DNA of 60,900 nucleotides, taken from VGBK01 sp043810615. Its GTDB lineage: Bacteria; Actinomycetota; Acidimicrobiia; Spongiisociales; UBA11373. Position numbers and translations under genes: made by a program. The DNA is taken from contig JBDROA010000181.1 in NCBI GenBank assembly GCA_043810615.1, positions 1-60,900 on the forward strand, written 5' to 3'. A model generated the notes under the pieces. That model searched no databases, was not told where the DNA came from, and worked only from the letters and a program-made list of their open reading frames with translations. Positions within the stretch are counted from its first letter, which is position 1. Every line of letters begins with the position of its first letter. Below, piece by piece: positions 47,674-56,784 of the stretch.

Positions 47674-49767
47674 CTGAGCGACGCACGTCACCTTCACAGC
47701 CACAGCCACGAGCCAGGGGCTGTGGAACGGCCCACCCCCGGTGGCAGCATGGCCGAGCACTACCATGGGATTCACCCCGGTGGTGACGTTGGGGGCCACG
47801 ACAGACACGCCGGCCACAGCGTGGCCAAGTTTCGACGTCGCTTCTTGGTGTCGCTGGCGCTGACCGTCCCGGTCCTCTTCTACAGCGAGACCATCCAGGG
47901 ATGGTTCGGATACACCGCCCCGTCGTTTCCCGGGTCGGAATGGCTGTCCCCGGTGCTGGGAACCGCGATCTTCCTTTACGGCGGTTCCCCCTTCCTGAGG
48001 GGCGCGGTCACCGAAATGAGGGACCGCCAGCCGGGGATGATGCTGCTCATCGGCATGGCGATCACCGTTGCCTTTGTGGCGTCGGCTTCCACGACCTTCG
48101 GGTGGTTCGACCTGGAGTTCTGGTGGGAACTCGCGGGGCTGATCACCATCATGCTGCTGGGGCATTGGATGGAGATGCGAGCCATCGGCAAGGCCCGGGG
48201 GGCTTTGGCGTCGCTCGCCGAGCTGCTGCCCGACGAGGCGGAACGGCTGGTGAACGGGAGCCCGGAAACGGTGCCGATCTCTCAACTGCAGGTGGGTGAT
48301 CTGGTCTTGGTGCGCTCCGGGAGCCGGGTCCCCGCCGACGGGGTGATCGTCGAGGGCGAAGCCGAGATCGACGAATCCATGGTCACCGGTGAGTCGAGCC
48401 CGGTGGCGAAGGGGCCCGACGATCGGGTGGTGGCCGGGACGGTGGCGACCGACTCTTCGATCCGGGTGAAGGTGCAGGCCGTGGGCGAGGATACGACCCT
48501 GGCGGGCATCCGACGGCTGGTGGCCCAGGCGCAGCAATCACGGTCACGGGCCCAGGTGCTGGCCGACCGAGCGGCGGCGATCCTGTTCTACGTGGCGGTC
48601 GCCTCGGCGGTCATCACGGTGATTGCCTGGCTGATTGCCGCTCAGTCCGACCAGGCGGTGGTCCGCACGGTCGCCGTGTTGGTGATCGCCTGCCCTCATG
48701 CCCTCGGCCTGGCGATCCCGCTGGTGATCGCCATCTCGACCCGGCTGGCTGCCGACAGCGGGATCCTGGTCAAGGACCGCCTCGCTCTCGAACGGATGCG
48801 GACTGTGGACATCGTCCTGTTCGACAAGACCGGCACGTTGACGAGAGGCGCTCATGCGCTGCGCGCGGTAGCGGCCGTCGACGGAGACGACGATCGGCTC
48901 CTGGCGCTGGCGGCGTCCGTGGAGGCGGATTCCGAGCATCCCCTCGCCCGTGCCATCGTCGCCGCCGCGCGGGAACTCGGGGAGGTCCCAGCCGCGACGG
49001 GGTTCCGGTCGATGAGCGGCCGCGGGGTCGAGGCCAGCATCAACGGCGACCCGGTAGCGGTGGGCGGCCCGGCCCTGCTTCGGGAACGGCACCTGGCGGT
49101 CCCGACGACGCTGGAGGAGGTTGCCGAGGGATGGAAACGGCGGGGGGCGACGGTTCTCTACGTGATCCGTCGCCACCAGATCGTCGGGGCCGTCTCGCTC
49201 GAAGACGAGATCCGCCCTGAGTCCCGCCAAGCCGTCGAACGGCTCCACCGGCTCGGTGTCCGCGTGGCGATGATCACCGGTGACGCCCGCCAGGTCGCCG
49301 AGGCCGTCGCGACAGATCTGGGGATCGACGAGGTGCTGGCCGAGGTTCTCCCCGAGGACAAGCACTCCCAGGTCGCCGAGCTGCAAGGCCGGGGCCTCCG
49401 AGTGGCGATGGTCGGCGACGGCGTCAACGACGCACCCGCTCTCGCGCAGGCCGACGTCGGGATCGCCATCGGCGCCGGCACCGACGTCGCCATCGAATCT
49501 GCCGGGATCGTCCTCGCCTCCGACGACCCCCGAGGAGTGGTGGCGATCCGACGCCTTTCCCGAGCCAGCTACCGCAAGATGCTCCAGAACCTGGCCTGGG
49601 CGGCCGGCTACAACGTCCTGGCCATCCCGCTGGCCGCGGGAGCCCTGGCCTGGGCGGGGATCGTGCTCGCCCCTGCCGCCGCCGCCGCCCTCATGAGTGC
49701 CTCCACCGTCATAGTCGCCATCAATGCCCAGTTCCTTCGCCGACTCGAGTTGAAACCCTCATCCTGA
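47674..49767 (+). CDS. copB: P1B-type copper/silver-exporting ATPase (CopB-like, CPH motif)
   Basis: Metal-pumping P-type ATPase. The membrane metal site is ACPHALGLAIP, the CPH form typical of the CopB/P1B-3 group. Other motifs are the TGES loop (VTGESSPVAKG), phosphorylation site FDKTGTLT, SEHPLA, and VGDGVNDAPALA. The N terminus is His-rich (EHYHGIHPGGD...HDRHAGH). I extend the start to CTG 47674 because GGAGGGGAG lies four bases upstream and the added in-frame codons (RHLHSHSHEP) continue the His-rich region. GTG 47722 and ATG 47749 are conventional alternatives. Confidence 0.9.
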   Translation: MSDARHLHSHSHEPGAVERPTPGGSMAEHYHGIHPGGDVGGHDRHAGHSVAKFRRRFLVSLALTVPVLFYSETIQGWFGYTAPSFPGSEWLSPVLGTAIFLYGGSPFLRGAVTEMRDRQPGMMLLIGMAITVAFVASASTTFGWFDLEFWWELAGLITIMLLGHWMEMRAIGKARGALASLAELLPDEAERLVNGSPETVPISQLQVGDLVLVRSGSRVPADGVIVEGEAEIDESMVTGESSPVAKGPDDRVVAGTVATDSSIRVKVQAVGEDTTLAGIRRLVAQAQQSRSRAQVLADRAAAILFYVAVASAVITVIAWLIAAQSDQAVVRTVAVLVIACPHALGLAIPLVIAISTRLAADSGILVKDRLALERMRTVDIVLFDKTGTLTRGAHALRAVAAVDGDDDRLLALAASVEADSEHPLARAIVAAARELGEVPAATGFRSMSGRGVEASINGDPVAVGGPALLRERHLAVPTTLEEVAEGWKRRGATVLYVIRRHQIVGAVSLEDEIRPESRQAVERLHRLGVRVAMITGDARQVAEAVATDLGIDEVLAEVLPEDKHSQVAELQGRGLRVAMVGDGVNDAPALAQADVGIAIGAGTDVAIESAGIVLASDDPRGVVAIRRLSRASYRKMLQNLAWAAGYNVLAIPLAAGALAWAGIVLAPAAAAALMSASTVIVAINAQFLRRLELKPSS

Positions 49768-49875
49768 GATACCCACTGCAAGCCCACAAGCAGGCGGGGC
49801 GTGGCTCAACAGTGAGTTCGATGAGGTTGCCCGTCGAAGGACCGATCCGGTCGCGGCTCACCCGAAGCAGCGACC

Positions 49876-50400
49876 TCAGGGCCCAGCCGCGGAACCCGCC
49901 GGTTGCTCGGCAGGCCGGAAGGCGACCATGGGGAGAGAGGCCGCCAGTTCGGCCGGATCGGCGGGGGCGCTCTCCGGGACGGCCCCGATCCCGCGGAGGA
50001 CACCCGGCATCAGGCGAGCCTCGAAGCGGTGATCGCCCAGGAAGCGGACTGCCTCCGCCCGCCGCTCCTCCGTGGTGAGAAAGCGCTGGCGGGGCAGATA
50101 GTCGAGGAATCCCGTGCGCACCCGGAGAGCCGGCTGCACCTGCAGGTTGCGGTACCAGTCGGCCCCGGTCCCGTAGGCGGACACCACGATGCTCTCCTTC
50201 GTGGACCGGTCGTGTCTGATCACTTCCAGCACCGTGTGGTGCACGCGGCCCGACCTACGTCCACGGTGAGTCACCTCCAGGAAGCGGCGGCCCAGCAGCC
50301 AACCGAGGTGCCCGCGATACAGCCACGTCGGACCCTTGAAGAGCATCCGAAGCAGTGAAGACGGAGCCCCCGGCTCAAGTAAGGGAGGAGACCCGGCCAT
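49876..50400 (-). CDS. Nitroreductase/deazaflavin-dependent oxidoreductase family protein
   Basis: A 174-residue protein with the Ddn-like split-barrel pattern: RRFLEVTHRGRRSGRVHHTVLEV, then VVSAYGTGADWYRNLQVQPALRVRTG. Family members use coenzyme F420 to reduce various compounds; the substrate is unknown. ATG 50400 has GGAAGA upstream. It converges with the copB gene within the candidate island. Confidence 0.85.
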   Translation of the reverse strand: MAGSPPLLEPGAPSSLLRMLFKGPTWLYRGHLGWLLGRRFLEVTHRGRRSGRVHHTVLEVIRHDRSTKESIVVSAYGTGADWYRNLQVQPALRVRTGFLDYLPRQRFLTTEERRAEAVRFLGDHRFEARLMPGVLRGIGAVPESAPADPAELAASLPMVAFRPAEQPAGSAAGP

Positions 50401-50857
50401 TCTTCCAGGCTACCTCGATGACCCGCCAACGCCCTGCCGACACCATCGGCTCCAACCATGCCGCGCTGAGGGCCTGGTCAACCCGGGCGAAGGCACCGGC
50501 AGCCTGATCGGCCCGGGTCATGCGACGCCGAAACTCGGCAGCGACGCCCCCCGAGCGGGCGGTCTTCCGGCCGTGGCGCTGGTCGGCCAGGCGCCGGGCG
50601 GTCACGTCCCGCCAAGGCCCGCAGGCCCACACGCGGCGCGTCCGCGGAACCGGCGAAAGCTCCGACCAAGGCCATGAGCCCCGCCTTGCGTGCCGTCGCA
50701 CGGCATTCGTGGCGGCCGACGGCCGGTGTGCCAGTCCTTTGGCTTCGTAGCTGCTTCTGCGGGGTCTACGCCCGAATCCACCGTCCTCCGTCCCCTCGGG
50801 GAGGACCCCCAAGGAGCGGAGCGGCGCCAGGTGGTATAAGGAGCCGCTGCCTGTCGC
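50401..50857. other. Gene-poor stretch
   Basis: No recognisable gene. A 48-codon minus frame from ATG 50521, overlapping the oxidoreductase start, is open but has no motif. The rightmost ~20 bases hold AAGGAG, 14 bases before the exchanger ATG. Confidence 0.45.
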
Positions 50858-51946
50858 ATGCCAGGGTTGGTCGGCGGGATGAGCGGGCTGCCGCTAGCCG
50901 CGTTGCTCGGGATCTTCCTGGCCGCCGGGGCGGCCATTTGGCTGGCCGGGATCAGACTCTCCGACGCCACCGACGTCCTGGAGATGAGGCTGGGACTGGG
51001 GGACACCTTCGGCGGGGTGATCCTGCTAGTGATCGTCACCAACCTGCCGGAGATCGCCATCGTGGCGAGTGGCGCGCTGGCAGGCAATTTGGATATCGCG
51101 GTCGGCAACATCCTCGGCGGCGTCGCCATCCAGACCGTGGTGCTGGTCGTGCTTGACATCGTCGGGTTGCCTAGCGCGACGGCGTTCACCTATCGGGGTT
51201 CGTCGCTGATCGTGCTCCTGGAGGCCGGAACGGTGGTGGCCGTGCTGACCGTTACCGTGATGGGAAGCCAACTCCCCTCCAACCTGTTGTGGTGGCGCGT
51301 CGACCCCGCCGCCCTGCTCATTGCCGTGGTCTGGCTGGCGGGGCTGGTCCTGGTCGGCCGGGCCCGTAAGGGGCTGCCCTGGCACAGGAATGGCCAGCCG
51401 CCCGATGGGCAGGAACGTCCGCGCGGGCACTCCAAGCAGGCCAAGGAGCAGGGGGTGTCGGGCCGGCGGGTGAGCACAGCCCGCGCTGCTGCCGAGTTCG
51501 CGGCAGCAGCGGCGGCAACCCTCGTCGGTGGGGTTCTGCTCGAGCGCAGCGGGGAGGTCATCGCCACCCATGTCCACGTGAGCGGGGTCCTGTTCGGGTC
51601 CACCGTGCTCGCCGCGGCCACCGCGCTGCCCGAGCTCTCCACGGGCCTGGCCGCGGTGCGGATGGGCGACTACCAGCTGGCGTTCGGCGACATCTTCGGA
51701 GGCAACGCCTTCCTTCCGGTCCTGTTCCTGCTGGCGAGCCTGCTGTCGGGGCAAGCGGTCGTCACCCAGGCCGGGGCGACTGACATCTACCTGGCGGGCC
51801 TCGGCGCCCTCCTCACGGTGGTATACATGTTCGGAATCGTGTTCCGGCCGTCTCGAACCATCGCCCGAATGGGCCTCGACTCAGCCGTCGTCCTCCTCCT
51901 GTACCTGGTCGGGATAGCCGGCCTGGTGGCAATGGCGACATCGTGA
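50858..51946 (+). CDS. Sodium/calcium exchanger family (CaCA) membrane protein
   Basis: A 362-residue antiporter with two inverted alpha-repeats. The first contains VIVTNLPEIAIVASGALAGNLDIAVGNILGG, the second AAATALPELSTGLAAVRMGDYQLAFGDIFGGN. A basic cytoplasmic loop (about residues 165-205) separates the two five-helix halves. The repeat Glu in LPEI/LPEL is retained. The start is ATG 50858; ATG 50879, which removes seven residues, is equally possible. The ion is uncertain. Confidence 0.85.
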   Translation: MPGLVGGMSGLPLAALLGIFLAAGAAIWLAGIRLSDATDVLEMRLGLGDTFGGVILLVIVTNLPEIAIVASGALAGNLDIAVGNILGGVAIQTVVLVVLDIVGLPSATAFTYRGSSLIVLLEAGTVVAVLTVTVMGSQLPSNLLWWRVDPAALLIAVVWLAGLVLVGRARKGLPWHRNGQPPDGQERPRGHSKQAKEQGVSGRRVSTARAAAEFAAAAAATLVGGVLLERSGEVIATHVHVSGVLFGSTVLAAATALPELSTGLAAVRMGDYQLAFGDIFGGNAFLPVLFLLASLLSGQAVVTQAGATDIYLAGLGALLTVVYMFGIVFRPSRTIARMGLDSAVVLLLYLVGIAGLVAMATS

Positions 51947-52176
51947 CACTCCCATCCTGAAGGACGCCGGGGCGCTTTGCCCGGAGGGGTGCGTCGCGTA
52001 CTTCGAACTGGATGGCGCCGAGACGGCCCGCGGCGGCGCGCCTTCCTTGAGGCAACCCGGTGCGCGTCCCGTCCGGGCCATACAGAAGGTGCAAGCGAGC
52101 GGCGCAGTCGGCGGTCTATGGATCGCCGACTGCGGCCCGCGAACGAGGCAACCACCCCCGCCGGTAGGATTGGCCA

Positions 52177-53331
52177 ATGACAGCGACGAACCCTATTGGC
52201 GAGATCGACCGACTGTCGGTAGCCGACATCACCGACCTCGGGTCCCCTGATGGGCCGTGCCTGTCGATATTCATGCCAACACATCGACATGGGCCCGAGA
52301 CTCTGCAGGCACCCATCCGGTTGCGCAATCTGATCGGCACTGCGGCCCGTGACCTGCACAGCAACGATGTCCCTAAGGCCATCGTCGAGGATCTCCTGGC
52401 CCCGCCCCGACGTTTGGCGGACGATGCCTCGTTTTGGCAGCACCAGGCCGACGGGCTGGCGGTCTTCTCTGCGCCGGGCCTCTTCCGGAGGTTCCGGGTC
52501 CCGTTGCCGTTGGCAGAGGAGGCCACGGTCGCGGCGTCGTTCCGGGTTCGGCCTGTGCTGCCGCTGCTGAACGATGAGGCCTTCTTCGTGCTCTCGCTCA
52601 GCCAGAACGCTCTGCACCTGTTCGAGGCGACTCGCTACACGATCGGGCCGCTCGAGCCCGACCTGGTGCCCGGGTCGATGGCCGAAGCGCTGGCCCACGA
52701 AGATCCCGAACGCCAACTGCAATTCCACAGCTCCGGCGGGGAGGCGCAATACCACGGTCATGGCGCCGGGGCCGAGATCGACAAGGCCGCACTCGAGCGC
52801 TATCTCCGCGCCGTCGACCGAGCGGTGACCGAGCGGCTCGGCGGTTCACGACAACCGCTGGTCCTGGCATGCGTCGGCTACTACCTGCCCATCTACCAGT
52901 CCGTGAACCACCATCCGGCCCTCGTGGACCGGGCGGTCGAAGGAAACCCCGAGCATCGGTCGCCGGCCGAACTGCATACTGCAGCTTGGGACCTCATCGA
53001 ACCCCTCCTAGCCCGAGGGCTTGAGAGTGACCTGGAGCGCTTCCGAAACGCCGCAGGCACCGGCAAGGCGATCACCGCGATCGAAGAGGTCATCTCCAGC
53101 GCTCGTGAAGGCCGAGTGGAGACCCTCTTCGTCACTGGAGGACCTGGCCTGTGGGGCCGGGTCGCACCCGACACGGGAGAAGTGACGATCACAACCGAGC
53201 CGTCGATCGCTGAGGAGGACCTCGTCGATCGCGCCGTGCTGGACACGCTCGGCCGGGGCGGCACCGTCCGCCTCGTCGATGCTGGGACCATCAGCGCCGA
53301 CGCCGTCGCCGCCGCCCTGTTGCGCTACTAG
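52177..53331 (+). CDS. Bacterial archaeo-eukaryotic release factor-like protein (baeRF family 3-like)
   Basis: A 384-residue protein. The N-terminal LSIFMPTHRHGPETLQAPIRLRNLI and the C-terminal VETLFVTGGPGLWGRV...EEDLVDRAVLDTLGRGGTVRLVDAG match the baeRF/eRF1-like proteins described in bacteria (family knowledge). eRF1-fold relatives can act on stalled ribosomes as peptidyl-tRNA hydrolases, but the role of this subgroup is not settled. No GGQ motif is visible. ATG 52177 has TAGGAT upstream. Confidence 0.75.
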   Translation: MTATNPIGEIDRLSVADITDLGSPDGPCLSIFMPTHRHGPETLQAPIRLRNLIGTAARDLHSNDVPKAIVEDLLAPPRRLADDASFWQHQADGLAVFSAPGLFRRFRVPLPLAEEATVAASFRVRPVLPLLNDEAFFVLSLSQNALHLFEATRYTIGPLEPDLVPGSMAEALAHEDPERQLQFHSSGGEAQYHGHGAGAEIDKAALERYLRAVDRAVTERLGGSRQPLVLACVGYYLPIYQSVNHHPALVDRAVEGNPEHRSPAELHTAAWDLIEPLLARGLESDLERFRNAAGTGKAITAIEEVISSAREGRVETLFVTGGPGLWGRVAPDTGEVTITTEPSIAEEDLVDRAVLDTLGRGGTVRLVDAGTISADAVAAALLRY

Positions 53332-53523
53332 ATACTGGTTGGCCCGATCGGCCTGTCCGCCATCTGAGGCGCAGTTGTGATCCGCCCCGGAAGCTTCCCG
53401 CTGAACTCACCCCGACCACGCTCAGGTGGGTCAAGCCTCGCAGTGAAGGACCGCGGCACCGCCCGATGCCCGCCCGATGGTGGCGCGGAGTTGCCCAGAC
53501 TCCGCCCGACAGCAAGCCGCACT

Positions 53524-54801
53524 TCAGGATCCGAGGCCCTGCTGATCGGGCTCATCGGCGGTCCGGCGGTCCTCCCGGTCGGGGAAGCCGCGGTCCACGA
53601 GGGTCCCCAGCAGCTTGAGCTGGCGCTCGAGGGGCGCCACTCGTTCGGGCGGGGCGATCTCGCTCAGGTCCTCCAGCATGGCCCGCATGCGCCGAGCCAC
53701 CTGCACCGAGCCTTCGCCGTAGTGGCGAATCTCATCGCAGGCCAAGCTCACATAGCCCTCCCAGCTCATGGAGCGGACCACCAACCTGGTCTTGCCCTCC
53801 TCATCCCGGTGGGCCCCCGAAGGGAAGGGGCGGGCGGCCAACCGACGCAGGAAGTCGTGCAGCTGGTCGAGCACCTGCACGGCGGTGGTGGGGTCGTTGA
53901 TCGATGGGGAGAGAGCCCGCTCGGCGATGTCGACCAGCTGCCGCAAGCCGAAAGCGACGTCCTGGGACATGGTGCGCTCCCTGTCTAGATCCACGAAGCG
54001 CCGCAGGTCCCCGAGGTCCTGCCCACCGCCGTAGGCATGGAGGAGGGGAGCACCGCCCGGGACGAAGTCACCCACCGCCGGGACCAGCACCAGGAGGCAA
54101 TCCGCGTGCCGAGCCGCTTCCACCAGCCGCTCAGCGTCATAGGTGACCACCACCCCCGAGCGGGACGAGGGGATCACGCAGCTGGGCCGGCCTTGCGGGA
54201 GAGAGATCGACTTCTCCGCAGGCGGCTCGTCCTGCGACGCGGGGTACAGGTGATCCATGACCCTTCGGGTCTCGTTGCCCACCGAGGTGATGATGTTGAT
54301 CACCCGGATGGACTGGGCGATGTGGTTGATGTAGGCGACGAAGGCCCCCAGGCTGAGCAGCACCAGACCGAAGGCGCCGGTGACCGCCAGGGCGGGGACG
54401 AACTCCGGCTCCCCCATCGGCGCCCGAACCGACCGCAGCACCAGCATGCTGTAGGTGAAGGTGCCCACGAAAGTGGCCAGGGTGTACTGGCTGGCGCGGT
54501 CCCGGACGAAGGTGCGCAGTACCCGGGGCGAGAACTGGGTGCTGGTGAGCTGAAGAACCACGATCAGAATGGTGAAGACCAGAGCGGTTAGGGTCAGCAT
54601 CGAGGAGGCAATCACCGAGAGGATGGTCCGTGATGCCTCGGCGCTGCCGGTGAAGCCGAAAAGGGCCTTGCCGTCGGTGCTGACCAGCCAGCGATCAAGC
54701 GCAACCAGGCCGACCGCCAGCACGATGGCCACCACCACGCCCACGGTGGGCACGAACCAAAGGTTGGAGCGAAGCGACTCGCGCAGACGCAAGAGCCTCA
54801 T
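53524..54801 (-). CDS. DUF2254 membrane protein
   Basis: A 425-residue DUF2254 protein. Four hydrophobic segments occupy the first ~170 residues (FVPTVGVVVAIVLAVGLVAL, ILSVIASSMLTLTALVFTILIVVLQL, YTLATFVGTFTYSMLVL, ALAVTGAFGLVLLSLGAFVAYI). The soluble C-terminal part holds the conserved ALSPSINDPTTAVQVLDQLHDFL. Transport or mechanosensing roles have been proposed for the family, but none is established. Its leader contains two mutually exclusive hairpins. Confidence 0.88.
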   Translation of the reverse strand: MRLLRLRESLRSNLWFVPTVGVVVAIVLAVGLVALDRWLVSTDGKALFGFTGSAEASRTILSVIASSMLTLTALVFTILIVVLQLTSTQFSPRVLRTFVRDRASQYTLATFVGTFTYSMLVLRSVRAPMGEPEFVPALAVTGAFGLVLLSLGAFVAYINHIAQSIRVINIITSVGNETRRVMDHLYPASQDEPPAEKSISLPQGRPSCVIPSSRSGVVVTYDAERLVEAARHADCLLVLVPAVGDFVPGGAPLLHAYGGGQDLGDLRRFVDLDRERTMSQDVAFGLRQLVDIAERALSPSINDPTTAVQVLDQLHDFLRRLAARPFPSGAHRDEEGKTRLVVRSMSWEGYVSLACDEIRHYGEGSVQVARRMRAMLEDLSEIAPPERVAPLERQLKLLGTLVDRGFPDREDRRTADEPDQQGLGS

Positions 54802-54880
54802 CTTCCATTCAGCCTACCGCGCCCGCGCCACACCGGCCCGGAACTCCCCCACCAGCGTCGCCCGGACCGGCTCTCGTGAA

Positions 54881-54930
54881 CAAGAGGCCTCCACTCTCCT
54901 GAAGGCCTCTTGGTGAGGCCTTCAGGAGAG
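54881..54930 (-). promoter_or_regulatory. Two competing hairpins in the DUF2254 leader
   Basis: Stem A is CAAGAGGCCT (54881-54890) with AGGCCTCTTG (54903-54912), perfect over 10 bases. Stem B is CTCTCCTGAAGGCCTC (54894-54909) with GAGGCCTTCAGGAGAG (54915-54930), perfect over 16 bases with a 5-base loop. They share 54903-54909 and cannot form together. They lie 80-130 bases upstream of the DUF2254 start, an attenuator-like layout. Confidence 0.55.
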
Positions 54931-55163
54931 AGCCCGCCTGGACCTACGCGGTCAAGGTGGGGCGCTGGTTCCAGGTTCAGGAGGCGTCTGGTTGCTCACT
55001 GTCCGATATCGGGAGGTAGACCCCTTGGACGCAACTGCCCCCGCTCACCACGGTCGAAGGACCCAGACTCCGTTGGTTCGAGAAACGCCACTTCCCTACG
55101 CAGTAGGACAGACCGCCGGAACCGCGTCCTGACCAGGGGTGATGTGCGGTTCGAGGAGTCCCA
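54931..55163. other. Gene-free stretch between hairpins and tRNA fragment
   Basis: No credible gene is seen between the hairpin cluster and the tRNA-Ile 3'-half copy. The whole gap from 54802 to 55415 holds only these two elements. Confidence 0.45.
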
Positions 55164-55209
55164 GTGGGCCCGGCTGGATTCGAACCAGCGAACTCATCCT
55201 TATCAGGGA
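55164..55209 (-). repeat. Partial tRNA-Ile gene (3' half, duplicate)
   Basis: 46 bases match 56785-56830 with one mismatch, in the same orientation (apart from the adjoining trailer base). They cover the anticodon loop (GAT) to the 3' end of tRNA-Ile. The 5' half is absent, so it is not a functional tRNA. Such 3'-half copies are typical att sites of elements that integrate in tRNA genes. Confidence 0.8.
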
Positions 55210-55415
55210 CAACCGGGGCTCGCGCGAACGGCCAGGTCAGGAGCCGAAACCGCCCGGAACCCCTTGTGCGCCTACGACTTGTGCTTTGGTCCGGTTTGTA
55301 CGGGCTGGTGCCCGTTTGGTCCGGTCGTGTGGTCAGTCTGTGGACAGTGGCAGACAGCCCGGGCTGCCCTGCGGCACTCGGCGAGCCGGCCACGGCCCCC
55401 GTCCTGCGCCAGGGG

Positions 55416-56675
55416 TCAGCTTTCGACCAACCGCCCGCGGATGTCCCACCCGCGAGTCTCATAGAGGTGGTCGTCCTGCCAGACGACCAGGAACCGGCCC
55501 GTGGACCCGGAGGCCACCGCCGGGTACCTTTCGTCCGATGTGCCGCCGGGGCCGCTGATGCGGAATTCACCATCCAGAATCTCACCGGCACCCGACACCA
55601 GGCACCCGAAGATGTCGACCCCGCGGCGGCCATTGCGTCCGTCCCCCCACACGACGAGGAACCGGCCCAGGGCCGGGTTGTAGGCCACCGCTGGCTCCAT
55701 CTCATTCTTGCCACGGCGGGTGCTGATGAGGAGCTCCTCGCCGGCCGGCACCCCGTCCCCCGACACCAGGCGCCCGTAGATGTGGGGTTCCGGGGTGAGG
55801 TCGTACCGGGCCCACACCACGAGGAAGCGGTCGGTGACCGGGTCGTAGGCTACATCGGGATCCCAAGACCGCTTGCTATCGAGGGTGCCGACGAAGAAGT
55901 CGGCGCCAACGACCTCCCCGGCCCCGGACACGCCCCGGCCCCGGATGGTGTAGGCGCCGCCTCTCCACCTGGCCCACACCACCAGGAACTGATCGGCGGC
56001 GGGACTGTAGGCCACCACCGGGCTGCCGGTGGTCCCACCACCAGTACTGATGAGGAAGGCATCCCCGGCTGGCACACCAGTCGCATCGAGCAATCGCCCG
56101 TAGACGTCCCGGCTCCCCGGGACCCACTGCTGCCAGACCACGAGGTACCCGCCGGTCGCGGGGTCGTAGGCCACGGCGGGGTTGCGCGACTCGCCTGCCC
56201 CAGTGGCGATGGGCAGGCCATCCCCGAGGGGCACACCCGTGGCCGAAACCAATCGACCGTAGATGTCGCTCCCCAGCGGATCGTCGGGATCCGGGTTGCG
56301 GGAGTCCTGCCAGACCACAAGGTACTGGCCGGTGACCGCATTAGCGGCCACCGCCGGATACTGCTCCCACCCGGTAGCACCGTTATCGCTGATGTGGATG
56401 CCCCGCCCCAGAGGGCGGCCCTCACTCCCCAGCAACCGGCCGTAGATGTCCCGGCTGTCGTCGGTGCCCCGCGAGTCGCACCACACCGCCAGGAAGCGAT
56501 CTGCGGAGGCGCCGTGGGCCACCCGGGCGTCCGACTCGTTCCCGGCCGCGCCGGTGTCGCTGATCCGGAAGCCGAACCCCACCGCGTCCCGAGTCCCGCC
56601 CCCTGCGGCGGCCGCCGGCAGGGCCAGGACGGCGAGAGCCAGAGCCAGCAGAAGCAGACCGAAACGAGCGCGCAT
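55416..56675 (-). CDS. Secreted seven-repeat beta-propeller protein
   Basis: A 419-residue secreted protein from ATG 56675 with a signal peptide (LLLLALALAVLALPAAA). The mature part consists of seven repeats, each with an AVAYDP-like strand, a FLVVW strand (FLAVW, YLVVW, YLVVW, FLVVW x4), and IYGRLVS-like and FLIS-like strands. Seven repeats predict a seven-bladed propeller. Ligand unknown. It is the only gene between the partial tRNA-Ile at 55.2 kb and the complete tRNA-Ile. Confidence 0.85.
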   Translation of the reverse strand: MRARFGLLLLALALAVLALPAAAAGGGTRDAVGFGFRISDTGAAGNESDARVAHGASADRFLAVWCDSRGTDDSRDIYGRLLGSEGRPLGRGIHISDNGATGWEQYPAVAANAVTGQYLVVWQDSRNPDPDDPLGSDIYGRLVSATGVPLGDGLPIATGAGESRNPAVAYDPATGGYLVVWQQWVPGSRDVYGRLLDATGVPAGDAFLISTGGGTTGSPVVAYSPAADQFLVVWARWRGGAYTIRGRGVSGAGEVVGADFFVGTLDSKRSWDPDVAYDPVTDRFLVVWARYDLTPEPHIYGRLVSGDGVPAGEELLISTRRGKNEMEPAVAYNPALGRFLVVWGDGRNGRRGVDIFGCLVSGAGEILDGEFRISGPGGTSDERYPAVASGSTGRFLVVWQDDHLYETRGWDIRGRLVES

Positions 56676-56739
56676 CGCAAACCCCCGTGAAGCCAACACG
56701 ACCGCCCCCAACCGTACTTCTCCACCGCGGCGTCCGTTG

Positions 56740-56784
56740 ACCCGGAGAACACGGAAGCCCCTTGCCTGGCCAGGGGTTCCTGCG
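56740..56784 (-). repeat. tRNA-Ile trailer (matches 46910-46954)
   Basis: Trailer of tRNA-Ile, including a CCCCT...AGGGG hairpin followed by a T-rich stretch on the minus strand, likely its terminator. It is duplicated near 46.9 kb with two mismatches across 51 bases. Confidence 0.75.

Noticed and set aside
50375..50521. 48-codon frame before the deazaflavin-type reductase
   Set aside because: No motif, no ribosome site, overlaps a better gene start.
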